A DNA stretch of 36,340 nt. Source: Clostridia bacterium. Lineage in GTDB: Bacteria; Bacillota; Clostridia; Oscillospirales; CAG-272. The stretch is taken from positions 1 through 36,340 of the forward strand of contig JAGASL010000037.1 of the NCBI GenBank assembly GCA_017621755.1. Reading direction: 5' to 3'. Position numbers and translations under genes: made by a program. Position 1 is the stretch's first letter; every line of letters starts with the position of its first letter. Below the pieces are notes generated by a model. It did not search any database, was not told the origin of the DNA, and was given only the letters and a program-made list of their open reading frames with translations. Of this stretch, positions 8,449-15,566 are shown in pieces.

Positions 8449-9300
8449 TTATACCAAACAAATGCCAACGAGGCAGGCTATGCCGCCGCACAGACCAACC
8501 AGCTGCCGCCCGGTCAGCCGCTCCTTGAACAGCAGAACCGAAAGCAGAGAGCTGAGCACGATGGCACTGCCGTTGACAAGCGGGAAAAATAGTTGGCTGG
8601 GTAGCATGCCGGATAGCTTCAAATTCAAGAAATTCATGCTGTACGTGCACAAGCCGCATATCACGGCCAGTAAGACGTGCTTTTTGGTAAATTGCAGCTC
8701 GCGATAGCTTTTCTTGGCGCGTATTCTGCTATAGAGCAGCGAGCAGATAAAGGCAACGAATAGAAAGGCGCTTGCCTCATCCTTGTGCGGCGAGCTTTGG
8801 TGGATCTTCTGTAAAACGCCAATGCTGCCTTGAAATACAAAAGCCAGGGCGCAGAAGAAAAGCCAGTGCCGGTTTGCCTTAGCATCCCCCTTTTTGCTGT
8901 CGAGAGAAAGATAAAGAAAGCCGATCAGGATCAAAACAAGAGCAAGCTTCAGAATGCTGAAGCGCTCGCCAAAGAACAGCCCCGACATGGTGGGAATGAT
9001 CATAGACGAGGTAGTGATCAGCAGCGTGATATGCATAGGCCCGGTTGAAAGAGAGCGCATTTTATATAGGTTGCTAAGCGCGGTTACCGTGCCGAACAAG
9101 AGCCCCAGCAGCACCGTATAGAGGGATATGCTGCCGCCGATCAGCCCAATGCCGAACAAAAGAATGCTCACCGCATAGAGCATCATATTAAAGCGGTATA
9201 CGTGATCGTTTGTCGTCAGCTCTTTTTTGCAGACACTGTTGAACAGGCAGTTTTGCAGAACGAGAGAGGAAATGGAAAGAATAACTTGAAAAATAATCAT
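8449..9300 (-). CDS. EamA/DMT-superfamily transporter
   Basis: 283 aa from the ATG at 9300. About ten hydrophobic helices form two repeats; the ending LLSVLLFKERLTGRQLVGLCGGIACLVGICLV-like segment, with the FKE...G pattern, is typical of EamA (drug/metabolite transporter) proteins. No strong Shine-Dalgarno is seen before the ATG. A GTG at 9327 gives nine more residues but lies within the operator, so I prefer 9300. It follows the LacI-family gene by 41 nt with an identical operator in the gap. It may move a sugar or product linked to the GH36 pathway; the substrate is unknown. Confidence 0.8.
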   Translation of the reverse strand: MIIFQVILSISSLVLQNCLFNSVCKKELTTNDHVYRFNMMLYAVSILLFGIGLIGGSISLYTVLLGLLFGTVTALSNLYKMRSLSTGPMHITLLITTSSMIIPTMSGLFFGERFSILKLALVLILIGFLYLSLDSKKGDAKANRHWLFFCALAFVFQGSIGVLQKIHQSSPHKDEASAFLFVAFICSLLYSRIRAKKSYRELQFTKKHVLLAVICGLCTYSMNFLNLKLSGMLPSQLFFPLVNGSAIVLSSLLSVLLFKERLTGRQLVGLCGGIACLVGICLV

Positions 9301-9311
9301 GATATTTTCGT

Positions 9312-9327
9312 GTGCAATCGGTTGCAC
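9312..9327. promoter_or_regulatory. Internal LacI-family operator (copy 2)
   Basis: GTGCAATCGGTTGCAC, identical to the copy at 10386-10401. The core TGCAA...TTGCA is an inverted repeat typical of LacI/GalR operators. It lies between the repressor stop and the transporter start, so bound repressor could block read-through or an internal promoter. Confidence 0.8.
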
Positions 9328-9341
9328 TTTGCATAAAATTT

Positions 9342-10370
9342 TTAGCCGAACTGGTGCATGTTGCTTTTCAGCACCAGCTGGACGTCAGTATATATGGTTT
9401 TTTGGCAGGCCTCGCCTGTGATCAGGTATCGCACCAGCCTGTCAAAGGCTACCTCCATCTGGTAGGCCACGTTTTGCGATATCGTGGCAGAGATAATGCC
9501 CTTTTTTAGGTAGTGCTTGATCTCATCATAGGTGTCAAAGGCGACAAAGGGCAGGGAAAGTCCGTTTTTTTCCAAATATCGGCAAAGTGGGGTGGATATA
9601 CCACTGGTCATGTAAAGGCCGGCGATCTCACTACCATGCTTTTCAAAAATACCGGGGAGAATGCGTTCAAAATAGGCCTCGTCATCCTTCATATCTACGC
9701 TTTCCAGCAGGTTCAGCCCGCACGCCGCGCAGGCGCGCTCAAAGGCGGCTGCCGCCTTGGCGTGCAGCGCGCTTTCCATGCTGCCGGTAAACAGCAAAAC
9801 GCTCTTGTCTCTTTCTGCCCGCAGGCAGTTTGATAAAAATTCAGCGGCAAGAAAAGAGGCCGTTTCTTCGTTATGCTGCGAGGCGAATAGATAGTCGGCC
9901 TCGTTGTTGATCGCTTGCACCTGCACGATGGCCGGGGTATGCCGGTATAGCGCCCGGATCATGTCGGTGTATTTCGAGGAGCTCATGCCGGTTAGGATCA
10001 CACCGTCATAGCCACGGTAGCGTGTAAGTACCTCGTTGTACTCCTCAGGGGGCGCGGTATGAGAATCCATCATGGTGATCTCATACGTCACCTTATAATC
10101 CTTCAGCTTGGCATACGCTTGCTTAACACCGGCGATCATATGGTCGGTGTTGATAGCAAAGTGGCTGTTCAGCAGAATGCCGATGCGCACAGCCCGCATA
10201 GAGAGGCGGGATGCCAGGCGGTTGGGGGAAAAATCGTATTTTTTGGCAGCGGCTAATACGATCTGCCGTTTTTCTTCGCTGATTTTTGCCTCCGGGTTAA
10301 AGGCACGGCTAACCATCGAGGGCGTCATATTCAGTTCCTTGGCCAGTGTGTAAATGGTCATGGTCGGCAT
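9342..10370 (-). CDS. LacI-family transcriptional repressor
   Basis: 342 aa. The N-terminal helix-turn-helix (TIYTLAKELNMTPSMVSRAF, about residues 4-23) and hinge (FSPNRLASRL) are classic LacI/GalR. The periplasmic-binding-protein-like sensor fills the rest, from VRIGILLNSHFAINTD to the C-terminus. The ATG at 10370 has GGGGTG upstream; an earlier in-frame start at 10391 lies within the operator and is unlikely. It heads the operon with the EamA transporter, hydrolase and GH36 enzyme. Two identical operators, one over its own promoter, indicate autoregulation and control of the downstream genes. The inducer is probably a galactoside or its breakdown product, inferred from context only. Confidence 0.93.
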   Translation of the reverse strand: MPTMTIYTLAKELNMTPSMVSRAFNPEAKISEEKRQIVLAAAKKYDFSPNRLASRLSMRAVRIGILLNSHFAINTDHMIAGVKQAYAKLKDYKVTYEITMMDSHTAPPEEYNEVLTRYRGYDGVILTGMSSSKYTDMIRALYRHTPAIVQVQAINNEADYLFASQHNEETASFLAAEFLSNCLRAERDKSVLLFTGSMESALHAKAAAAFERACAACGLNLLESVDMKDDEAYFERILPGIFEKHGSEIAGLYMTSGISTPLCRYLEKNGLSLPFVAFDTYDEIKHYLKKGIISATISQNVAYQMEVAFDRLVRYLITGEACQKTIYTDVQLVLKSNMHQFG

Positions 10371-10385
10371 GCTTTCACCCCTTTT

Positions 10386-10401
10386 GTGCAATCGGTTGCA
10401 C
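10386..10401. promoter_or_regulatory. LacI-family operator (copy 1) over the transcription start
   Basis: GTGCAATCGGTTGCAC, ending 4 bp from the -10 hexamer on its downstream side, thus covering the expected start of transcription. It is identical to the copy at 9312-9327. Confidence 0.85.
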
Positions 10402-10405
10402 TTGC

Positions 10406-10434
10406 ATTATAGCATACGCGCTACGCTTTGTCAA
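10406..10434 (-). promoter_or_regulatory. Consensus promoter of the LacI-GH36 operon
   Basis: On the minus strand: TTGACA (10434-10429), 17-bp spacer, TATAAT (10411-10406). This is a perfect sigma-A consensus, as expected for a strong promoter held off by a repressor. Confidence 0.9.
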
Positions 10435-10445
10435 GTTTTTGCGAT

Positions 10446-10480
10446 AAAAAAAGCTGAACGAAATCGATCGTTCAGCCTTT
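10446..10480 (-). terminator. Terminator of the spore-coat gene cluster
   Basis: Stem GCTGAACGA (10453-10461) with TCGTTCAGC (10468-10476) and a 6-nt loop; the A-run 10446-10452 gives a U-tract on the minus strand. Confidence 0.85.
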
Positions 10481-10492
10481 TTGGTGCTATCG

Positions 10493-10783
10493 TTATGCGT
10501 GGCAGGTCTCGCAGGCAGCAGCGTATTTCATTCTTTCTTGCTGCAGCTTTTGATCCTCGGCCTTTTCGGTCGGGTACCAGCCGCGGCTGTTCATTTCCGT
10601 CCATACCTCGGCCTGCATGGTGTGGGTATCGTTTAAGAGGCTCATCATGGCCCCATGCACCTCCGGCGTGCCGGCTTCTGTTGCGTAGGTGTTATAGGCG
10701 CTGCAGAGAAATTTTTCGGCGGTCAGCGCATCGGTCAGCATCTCCTTGTCCGACATCTGCTTGCAATTCATATTCATTTCCAT
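10493..10783 (-). CDS. CotF-family spore coat protein
   Basis: 96 aa, helical, cysteine-containing at both ends. The core (TAEKFLCSAYNTYATEAG...RGWYP) is the CotF/ferritin-like spore coat pattern: a helical hairpin with a conserved Trp-Tyr-Pro near the end of the domain. Bacillus CotF is a coat component of the mature spore. The ATG has AAGGAGGAG upstream, which overlaps the stop of the preceding gene, so the two are translationally linked. It is the third gene of a three-gene operon that ends at the terminator at 10446-10480. Confidence 0.8.
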   Translation of the reverse strand: MEMNMNCKQMSDKEMLTDALTAEKFLCSAYNTYATEAGTPEVHGAMMSLLNDTHTMQAEVWTEMNSRGWYPTEKAEDQKLQQERMKYAAACETCHA

Positions 10784-10796
10784 CTCTCGCTCCTCC

Positions 10797-10982
10797 TTAC
10801 TTCAGCTGGGTATACAGCGTTTCCATGTGCTGCTGGTGCTTTTGCGCCATCTGCTCGTACTTGGTTTTCAGGGTGGCGTCGCTTGTGCGGCAGGCATAGT
10901 CCTGATATTTGCTGATAACTAGCTGCTCAGCGCCGAGAAGGTCAGACAGAGAAGAAAGCTCCTTACATGTGATCTGTGCCAT
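10797..10982 (-). CDS. Small CotF-like coat-associated protein
   Basis: 61 aa. It opens MAQITCKELSSLSDLLGAEQ and continues as one or two helices ending HQQHMETLYTQLK, the pattern of the small partners found beside CotF genes in clostridia. It probably packs with the 96-aa neighbour. The ATG at 10982 has AAGGAG upstream; the longer frame would begin inside the upstream gene. Family-level similarity is judged by eye only. Confidence 0.7.
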   Translation of the reverse strand: MAQITCKELSSLSDLLGAEQLVISKYQDYACRTSDATLKTKYEQMAQKHQQHMETLYTQLK

Positions 10983-10995
10983 GGTTTTCTCCTTT

Positions 10996-11427
10996 TTATA
11001 TATATTTTTGCATACGCTTGATGTTATCCTGCTCAAAATCGATGACCCGCTGGCAGACCGTGGCTGCCTCCTCGGTGCCCTTATGCTCGCTAAGGCGATT
11101 CATATGGCGGCGCATATCTAAAATGCTGGCATTGGAGCTGTTGATCATCATTTCGGCAATGTGCTCGCGCTTGCTGTTAAACATGGTATTCATCGCCGTG
11201 TTGACGCGAGAGGGGATCATGCGTAGGGTGGAATGCTTTTCCCCCTTTTGATTGGCCGCGGCGAGATACTCGTTTGCCACGTGTGAGAAGTGGCGATACC
11301 CCTCCATGTGCAGCGCCATATCGTGCCGCATGCGCTCGTCCTGTACCTTGGGCAGCAGGCCGGTTACGGTGTCGTATCCCACGTCGGCGCTTTTGTATAA
11401 TGCTTGGTAAAATTCCAGTTCGTTCAT
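10996..11427 (-). CDS. Ferritin-like helical protein, probably spore-associated
   Basis: 143 aa. It consists of amphipathic helices rich in Met and His (DERMRHDMALHMEGYRHFSH, then HIAEMMINSSNASILDMRRH), suggesting a four-helix, ferritin-like bundle. I do not recognise a named family. The ATG at 11427 has GAGGAAAGG upstream. It is the first gene of the operon with the two CotF-like genes, 13 nt before the next start, and lies behind a sigma-E-like promoter, so a mother-cell or coat function is the best inference. Confidence 0.65.
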   Translation of the reverse strand: MNELEFYQALYKSADVGYDTVTGLLPKVQDERMRHDMALHMEGYRHFSHVANEYLAAANQKGEKHSTLRMIPSRVNTAMNTMFNSKREHIAEMMINSSNASILDMRRHMNRLSEHKGTEEAATVCQRVIDFEQDNIKRMQKYI

Positions 11428-11454
11428 GTGGTCTGCCTTTCCTCTTTGATGTGG

Positions 11455-11485
11455 ATAGTATGGCATCATCACGCAAAATTTATAC
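11455..11485 (-). promoter_or_regulatory. Sigma-E-like sporulation promoter
   Basis: On the minus strand: GTATAAAT (11485-11478), 15-bp spacer, CATACTAT (11462-11455). This fits the mother-cell sigma-E consensus (about KHATANNT and CATACAHT) with one mismatch, and no sigma-A promoter is evident. It precedes the spore-coat-type operon. Confidence 0.6.
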
Positions 11486-11493
11486 GGTATATA

Positions 11494-11522
11494 TTGATTT
11501 TTTTATGTGATTATGCTATACT
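11494..11522 (+). promoter_or_regulatory. Promoter for the ECF S-component operon
   Basis: TTGATT (11494-11499), 17-bp spacer, TATACT (11517-11522). The leader is only ~40 nt, too short for a known vitamin riboswitch. Confidence 0.6.
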
Positions 11523-11569
11523 GATGTGTAAAAACAAACCATTCCGTCATAGTATGAAAGAGGGGTTAT

Positions 11570-12103
11570 ATGTACCGTCAATCCATCAAGAAGGTCGTTC
11601 TTTGCGCCATGCTGGCCGCGCTTTGCTGCCTTTCAACCCTGGTCGTGCAGATCCCGGCACCCTTGGTCGGCTATTTGAACCTGGGGGATTGCGTGGTGCT
11701 TACCGCCGCCTTTCTGCTGGGGCCTTGGTATGGTGCCCTGGCTGCCGGCATCGGCTCTGCCCTGGCAGACCTGCTAAGCGGCTTTGTGCAATACCTGCCC
11801 GCCACGTTTGTCATCAAGGGGCTGGTGGCTATGGTAGCCGGGCTGCTTTTTGCCGCGCTGAAAAGCAAGGCATCTCGCCCGTGGCTTGCGCGCCTGGTGG
11901 GCGCCTTGCTTGGTGAATGCATCATGGTGGCAGGCTATTTCGCCTACGAGGCGTGGGTGCTTGGCTATGGTCTTGCGGCCATCAGCGGCATGCCCTTTAA
12001 CCTGATACAGGCAGCGCTGGGCATTGTGACGTCACTGCTGCTGTGCGCGCTGCTGCTGCGTATACCGGGTATTGAAAGACACTTGCCCGGCAAAAAAGAA
12101 TAA
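11570..12103 (+). CDS. ECF transporter S component
   Basis: 177 aa with about five to six hydrophobic helices. The segment IPAPLVGYLNLGDCVVLTAAFLLGPWYGALAAGIGSALADLL-type pattern (residues ~25-65) is characteristic of substrate-binding S components of energy-coupling-factor vitamin transporters; such proteins bind a vitamin or precursor and dock on a shared EcfA/EcfT module encoded elsewhere. The substrate is not clear; vitamin-precursor types are closest by eye. The ATG has GAGGGG upstream. It is followed after 13 nt by a flavin reductase and then smpB, so the three are probably co-transcribed. Confidence 0.82.
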   Translation: MYRQSIKKVVLCAMLAALCCLSTLVVQIPAPLVGYLNLGDCVVLTAAFLLGPWYGALAAGIGSALADLLSGFVQYLPATFVIKGLVAMVAGLLFAALKSKASRPWLARLVGALLGECIMVAGYFAYEAWVLGYGLAAISGMPFNLIQAALGIVTSLLLCALLLRIPGIERHLPGKKE

Positions 12104-12116
12104 AAGGAGAATAGCT

Positions 12117-12623
12117 ATGTTTCGTTCAGTAAAGCCTGAGGAGCTTAAAGAGAATCCCTTTACCCTGATCGGCAAGGATTGGATGCTGCTGACCGCCGCT
12201 AAGCCGGATGGTAGCTTTAACCAGATGACCGCCTCTTGGGGCGGCTTGGGCATTCTGTGGGGCAAGCCGGTCTGCTTTTGCTTTATCCGCCCCCAGCGCT
12301 ACACGCATGAATTCAGCGAGGCGGGCGACCGCCTGAGCGCCACCTTCTTTTCAGAGGAATACCGCGCGGCGCTTGCCCTTTGCGGCCGTAAGAGCGGGCG
12401 CGAGATCGACAAGGTGCGCGAATGTGGCCTGACCCCGGTGCGCATGGAAAACGGCACCGTGTATTATGAAGAGGCAAAGCTGGTGCTTGCCTGCCGCAAG
12501 CTGTACGCCGGCCGGCTGGAGGAGGGGTGCTTTGTTGATAAGGCCATGCTGGAGCACTATCCGCAACAGGATTACCATACCGTTTACGTCTACGAGATCG
12601 AAGAGGTTCTCTTGGCCGATTGA
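12117..12623 (+). CDS. Flavin reductase-like (flavoredoxin) protein
   Basis: 168 aa. The pattern [33 protein letters not shown], with the later PQRYTHEF, matches the FMN-binding split-barrel flavin reductase family seen in anaerobes as flavoredoxin-like proteins; these bind FMN and pass electrons from NAD(P)H or ferredoxin. The ATG at 12117 has AGGAG upstream; the longer frame would overlap the ECF gene without its own site. It lies between the ECF S component and smpB. Confidence 0.88.
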   Translation: MFRSVKPEELKENPFTLIGKDWMLLTAAKPDGSFNQMTASWGGLGILWGKPVCFCFIRPQRYTHEFSEAGDRLSATFFSEEYRAALALCGRKSGREIDKVRECGLTPVRMENGTVYYEEAKLVLACRKLYAGRLEEGCFVDKAMLEHYPQQDYHTVYVYEIEEVLLAD

Positions 12624-12634
12624 AAGGAAGCACC

Positions 12635-13105
12635 ATGGCAGAAAAAACAAGGAAGCTGATTGCCGAAAATCGCAAGGCGCGGCATGATTATTTTGTGATA
12701 GAGACCTACGAGGCCGGCATTGCGCTCTACGGCACCGAGGTCAAATCGCTTCGCCGCGGCACGGTCAACCTAAAGGATTCCTATTGCTCGATCGAGGAGG
12801 GGGAGCTGTTTGCCACCGGCATTCACATCAGCCCCTACGAGCAGGGCAATATCTTTAACCGTGACCCATTGCGCGAAAAGAAGCTGCTGATGCATAAGCG
12901 CGAGATCTTGAAGCTGATGGGCCTGGTTGCGCGAGAGGGCTATACCCTGGTGCCGCTTTCGCTCTATTTTTCCGGCTCACACGTGAAGGTAGCTGTGGGT
13001 CTTTGCAAGGGTAAAAAGAATTACGATAAGCGCGACAGCGATGCCGAGCGCAGCGCCAACCGCCAGATCGAGCGTGTGACCAAGGGGGATCGCTCTGATT
13101 TTTGA
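12635..13105 (+). CDS. smpB: SsrA-binding protein SmpB
   Basis: 156 aa, the usual length. SmpB binds tmRNA and carries it into stalled ribosomes for trans-translation. Conserved blocks are visible: [40 protein letters not shown] and a basic C-terminal tail ([17 protein letters not shown]). The ATG at 12635 has AAAGGAAG upstream. It starts 11 nt after the flavin reductase stop and ends at a strong terminator; tmRNA is not encoded next to it. Confidence 0.96.
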   Translation: MAEKTRKLIAENRKARHDYFVIETYEAGIALYGTEVKSLRRGTVNLKDSYCSIEEGELFATGIHISPYEQGNIFNRDPLREKKLLMHKREILKLMGLVAREGYTLVPLSLYFSGSHVKVAVGLCKGKKNYDKRDSDAERSANRQIERVTKGDRSDF

Positions 13106-13139
13106 AAATAAAAAAGCCGCATAGCGGCTTTTTTATTTT
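13105..13139. terminator. Bidirectional terminator after smpB
   Basis: 16-bp perfect arms (13105-13120 and 13124-13139) with a 3-nt loop and A/T runs on both sides. It serves smpB (plus) and the convergent AraC gene (minus). Confidence 0.92.
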
Positions 13140-13975
13140 GCGCTGCGATATTCTCTTGGCGAGACGCCCACCGCGCGCTGAAAGAGGCGGCTAAAGTAGA
13201 GCGGGTCATCGTAGCCCAGCGCGTTGGCGATCTCGCGCACGTGCAGGTCGCTTTCTCGCAGCAGGCGGCGCGCTGCGGCCAGCTTGGCGTTTTGTATATA
13301 GCGGTGCGGCGGTTCGTTCATCACCTCGCGGAAGAGGTGCACGAACCGGTCGCGTCCTAAGTGCATCCGCGCGGCATAGTCATCAAGCGAGAGGGCCGCG
13401 CCCGGGTCCTCGCTGATCGCGGCGGCAATATCGTAGATCTCCTTTTGTCGTTCCCGCTGCGCGGGTGCTTCCTGTGTGCGCGCCAGGCGGCAGAGTAGCA
13501 GGGAAAGCCATGAGGCGCTGCATGGGCGGTATCCCTTGCGCTTCAGATGAAACTCGCGTATAAGGTGGCCTAAGGCGGAAAGCACGCCGTCGTTTTCCGG
13601 GCTGCGGTACACACCGCCATGCAGTCCCAATTCCTGTAGCAGCCCCGCGGCCCCCACGCCCTTGAAATGCACCCAGTAGTAGGCGTTTTGCTCTTGGCAG
13701 TACAGGGTATACTGCTGTGGCTGGCCGGGGCTGTACAGGGCAAAATCACCGGCCCGCAGCCGATAAAGCGCCCCCTCGTAGGTAAGGTCGCAATACCCCT
13801 CTGTCACGTATAGGATATGGTAATCCTGCCGCCCCTTTGGCCGCAGAACGGTATAATCGGTATGAATACGGGCCTGTGGCCCTACCGCGTTGATGCCGGT
13901 GCTGCAAACGAACAGATGGTCGCTTGTTTCCTGCCTGTCCGTTCTGCCGTTTTCTGGGTCTCTGTAATAGAACAT
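13133..13975 (-). CDS. AraC-family transcriptional regulator
   Basis: 280 aa. An N-terminal cupin arm (~25-120; DYHILYVTEGYCDLTYEGALYRLRAGDFALYSPG-type pattern) binds the ligand and a C-terminal double helix-turn-helix (~180-280) ends IANALGYDDPLYFSRLFQRAVGVSPREYR. This is the MelR/RafR-like arrangement. The ATG has GGGGGGTG upstream. It is divergent from the GH4 alpha-galactosidase, whose promoter lacks a good -35, so it is the likely activator of that gene and perhaps of the GH110 genes beyond. Confidence 0.92.
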   Translation of the reverse strand: MFYYRDPENGRTDRQETSDHLFVCSTGINAVGPQARIHTDYTVLRPKGRQDYHILYVTEGYCDLTYEGALYRLRAGDFALYSPGQPQQYTLYCQEQNAYYWVHFKGVGAAGLLQELGLHGGVYRSPENDGVLSALGHLIREFHLKRKGYRPCSASWLSLLLCRLARTQEAPAQRERQKEIYDIAAAISEDPGAALSLDDYAARMHLGRDRFVHLFREVMNEPPHRYIQNAKLAAARRLLRESDLHVREIANALGYDDPLYFSRLFQRAVGVSPREYRSAK

Positions 13976-13992
13976 GGTATCACCCCCCGCTC

Positions 13993-14021
13993 AGTATAGC
14001 ACAGTAGACGAAGAAATGCAA
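13993..14021 (-). promoter_or_regulatory. Promoter of the AraC regulator
   Basis: On the minus strand: TTGCAT (14021-14016), 17-bp spacer, TATACT (13998-13993). Confidence 0.5.
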
Positions 14022-14057
14022 TAGCAGAAAAATCCATATTTTTAACAGAATATGCTA

Positions 14058-14086
14058 TTTTGTTTTGCAGAGTCCTTCGGTATAAT
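14058..14086 (+). promoter_or_regulatory. Activator-type promoter of the GH4 gene
   Basis: Perfect TATAAT (14081-14086) but only TTTTGT at the -35 position (14058-14063). The inverted AT-rich stretch 14028-14043 just upstream could be part of an AraC-type binding site. Confidence 0.5.
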
Positions 14087-14130
14087 GAAGAAAAAAGGCA
14101 GAAGCATCTGCCGGCAAGAGAGGAATGCCT

Positions 14131-15444
14131 ATGAAAAAAATCGCCTTTATCGGTGCAGGCAGCATGACCTTTACCCGCACCCTGATCCGCGACCTGCTGA
14201 CCTACCCTGTCTTTTTTGATTGCGAGCTGGCATTGATGGATATAGACCCCGACCGCCTGGCCGGCATTACCCGCGCGGCTGAGCGCATCGTGCGCGAGAT
14301 GAACAGCCCAGCAAGGATCACCCCTACGCTCAGCCGTGCCGAGGCACTGGCAGGGGCCGACGGTGTGCTTTGCACCGTGTTCAACGGCGGCGTTGACGTG
14401 TGGCGGCACGATATCGAGATCCCCAAGCGGTTCGGCGTGGATATCAACGTAGGCGACACACGCAGCGTGTCTGGCATCTTCCGTGCCTTGCGGAATATCC
14501 CCCTGATGCTGGATATCTGCCACGATATTGAAAAATATTGCCCCAAGGCCGTATTTCTGAACTATACAAACCCCATGGCTATGCTGTGCAAGGCCATGCA
14601 GACCTATACCAAGGTAGACGTGACCGGTCTTTGCCATAGCGTGCAGGGCACGATGGATATGCTGGCCGGCTGGATGGATATCCCGGTATCCGAGATCGAT
14701 TATATCTGTGCCGGTGTCAACCACCAGGCCTTTTATCTGAAAATGGAGCGCAACGGTGAGGATCTGTATCCGCGTTTGCGTGAAAGGCTGAAGGATGAGG
14801 AGATCTACAATAAGGAGCTGGTGCGTAACGAGATGTTCAAGTATCTCGATTATTACGTGACTGAATCGAGTGGCCATAACTCGGAATATAACGCCTGGTT
14901 CCGTAAACGCCCCGATCTGATCGAAAAATACTGTACCCACGGCACCGGCTGGAATCCCGGCCTGCACCGCTATTCGCTTGATCTGCACATCCACCGCGAC
15001 GAACATTGGAAAGAAGAGGTAGAGGAATGGATGCAAAAGCCGATCGACAGGCAGCGCAGCAAGGAATACGCCACCGAGATCTTTAACGCCCGCTTTGGTG
15101 ACCAGACCCCCTTTCGCTTTAATGGTAATGTGCTGAACCGCGGCAGCATTTCCAACCTGCCCTATGACGCGTGCGTTGAGATCCCCGTGATCGCCGACCG
15201 TTCCGGTATTCACCCCATGATAGTAGGAAAGCTGCCTGCGCACCTGGCCATTCTGGTCAATACCACCGCAAGAATGGAAAATCTGGTGGTAGAGGCCGCC
15301 ATGGAGAGATCCAAGCGCAAGGTCTTTCAGGCCGTGTGCATGGATCCGCTGACCTCGGCCGTTTGCTCGCTTGCCGAGATCCACGAAATGTGCGAGCAGC
15401 TCTTTGCCGCAAACAAAGCGTACCTTGGCGATTATAAGGAGTGA
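14131..15444 (+). CDS. GH4 alpha-galactosidase (MelA-like)
   Basis: 437 aa. GH4 enzymes cleave glycosides by NAD-dependent redox chemistry with a divalent metal. Visible: the NAD-binding GAGS motif (FIGAGSMTF, 6-14), NYTNPMAMLC (144-153), the metal-ligand Cys168 in GLCHSVQGT and His198 in GVNHQAF. The CHSVQG form is that of alpha-galactosidase MelA rather than 6-phospho-glucosidases. No signal peptide is seen. I chose the ATG at 14131, with AGAGAGGA upstream; an in-frame ATG six nt earlier is too close to that site. It is divergent from an AraC regulator and ends at a strong terminator. An alpha-galacturonidase activity is possible but less likely. Confidence 0.9.
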   Translation: MKKIAFIGAGSMTFTRTLIRDLLTYPVFFDCELALMDIDPDRLAGITRAAERIVREMNSPARITPTLSRAEALAGADGVLCTVFNGGVDVWRHDIEIPKRFGVDINVGDTRSVSGIFRALRNIPLMLDICHDIEKYCPKAVFLNYTNPMAMLCKAMQTYTKVDVTGLCHSVQGTMDMLAGWMDIPVSEIDYICAGVNHQAFYLKMERNGEDLYPRLRERLKDEEIYNKELVRNEMFKYLDYYVTESSGHNSEYNAWFRKRPDLIEKYCTHGTGWNPGLHRYSLDLHIHRDEHWKEEVEEWMQKPIDRQRSKEYATEIFNARFGDQTPFRFNGNVLNRGSISNLPYDACVEIPVIADRSGIHPMIVGKLPAHLAILVNTTARMENLVVEAAMERSKRKVFQAVCMDPLTSAVCSLAEIHEMCEQLFAANKAYLGDYKE

Positions 15445-15451
15445 TTTTTTC

Positions 15452-15488
15452 TTTCCCGGCTGTGCCTTTTACAGCCGGGAAATTTTTT
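15452..15488 (+). terminator. Intrinsic terminator after the GH4 gene
   Basis: Stem TTTCCCGGCTGT (15452-15463) with ACAGCCGGGAAA (15471-15482), 7-nt loop, then six Ts. Confidence 0.93.
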
Positions 15489-15508
15489 CATTTTTTTTGC
15501 AAAAAGCC

Positions 15509-15537
15509 TTGCAATCTGCCAGCGGATAATATACAAT
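15509..15537 (+). promoter_or_regulatory. Promoter of the GH110 triplet
   Basis: TTGCAA (15509-15514), 17-bp spacer, TACAAT (15532-15537). No other promoter or terminator is evident before 20706, so the three genes are probably one operon. Confidence 0.65.
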
Positions 15538-15566
15538 AGGTATAACCCCCGAAAAGGAGATTGACC

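Noticed and set aside
11523..11569. Vitamin riboswitch before the ECF S component
   Set aside because: The leader is only ~40 nt, too short for known TPP, FMN or similar riboswitches.
13106..13140. tmRNA gene next to smpB
   Set aside because: Only a terminator lies here, followed at once by a convergent AraC gene.
13882..15384. Long minus-strand open frame (500 codons) opposite the GH4 gene
   Set aside because: It is antisense to a well-supported GH4 enzyme, has low-complexity His/Gly/Val-rich translation, and no ribosome site; it arises from codon bias.
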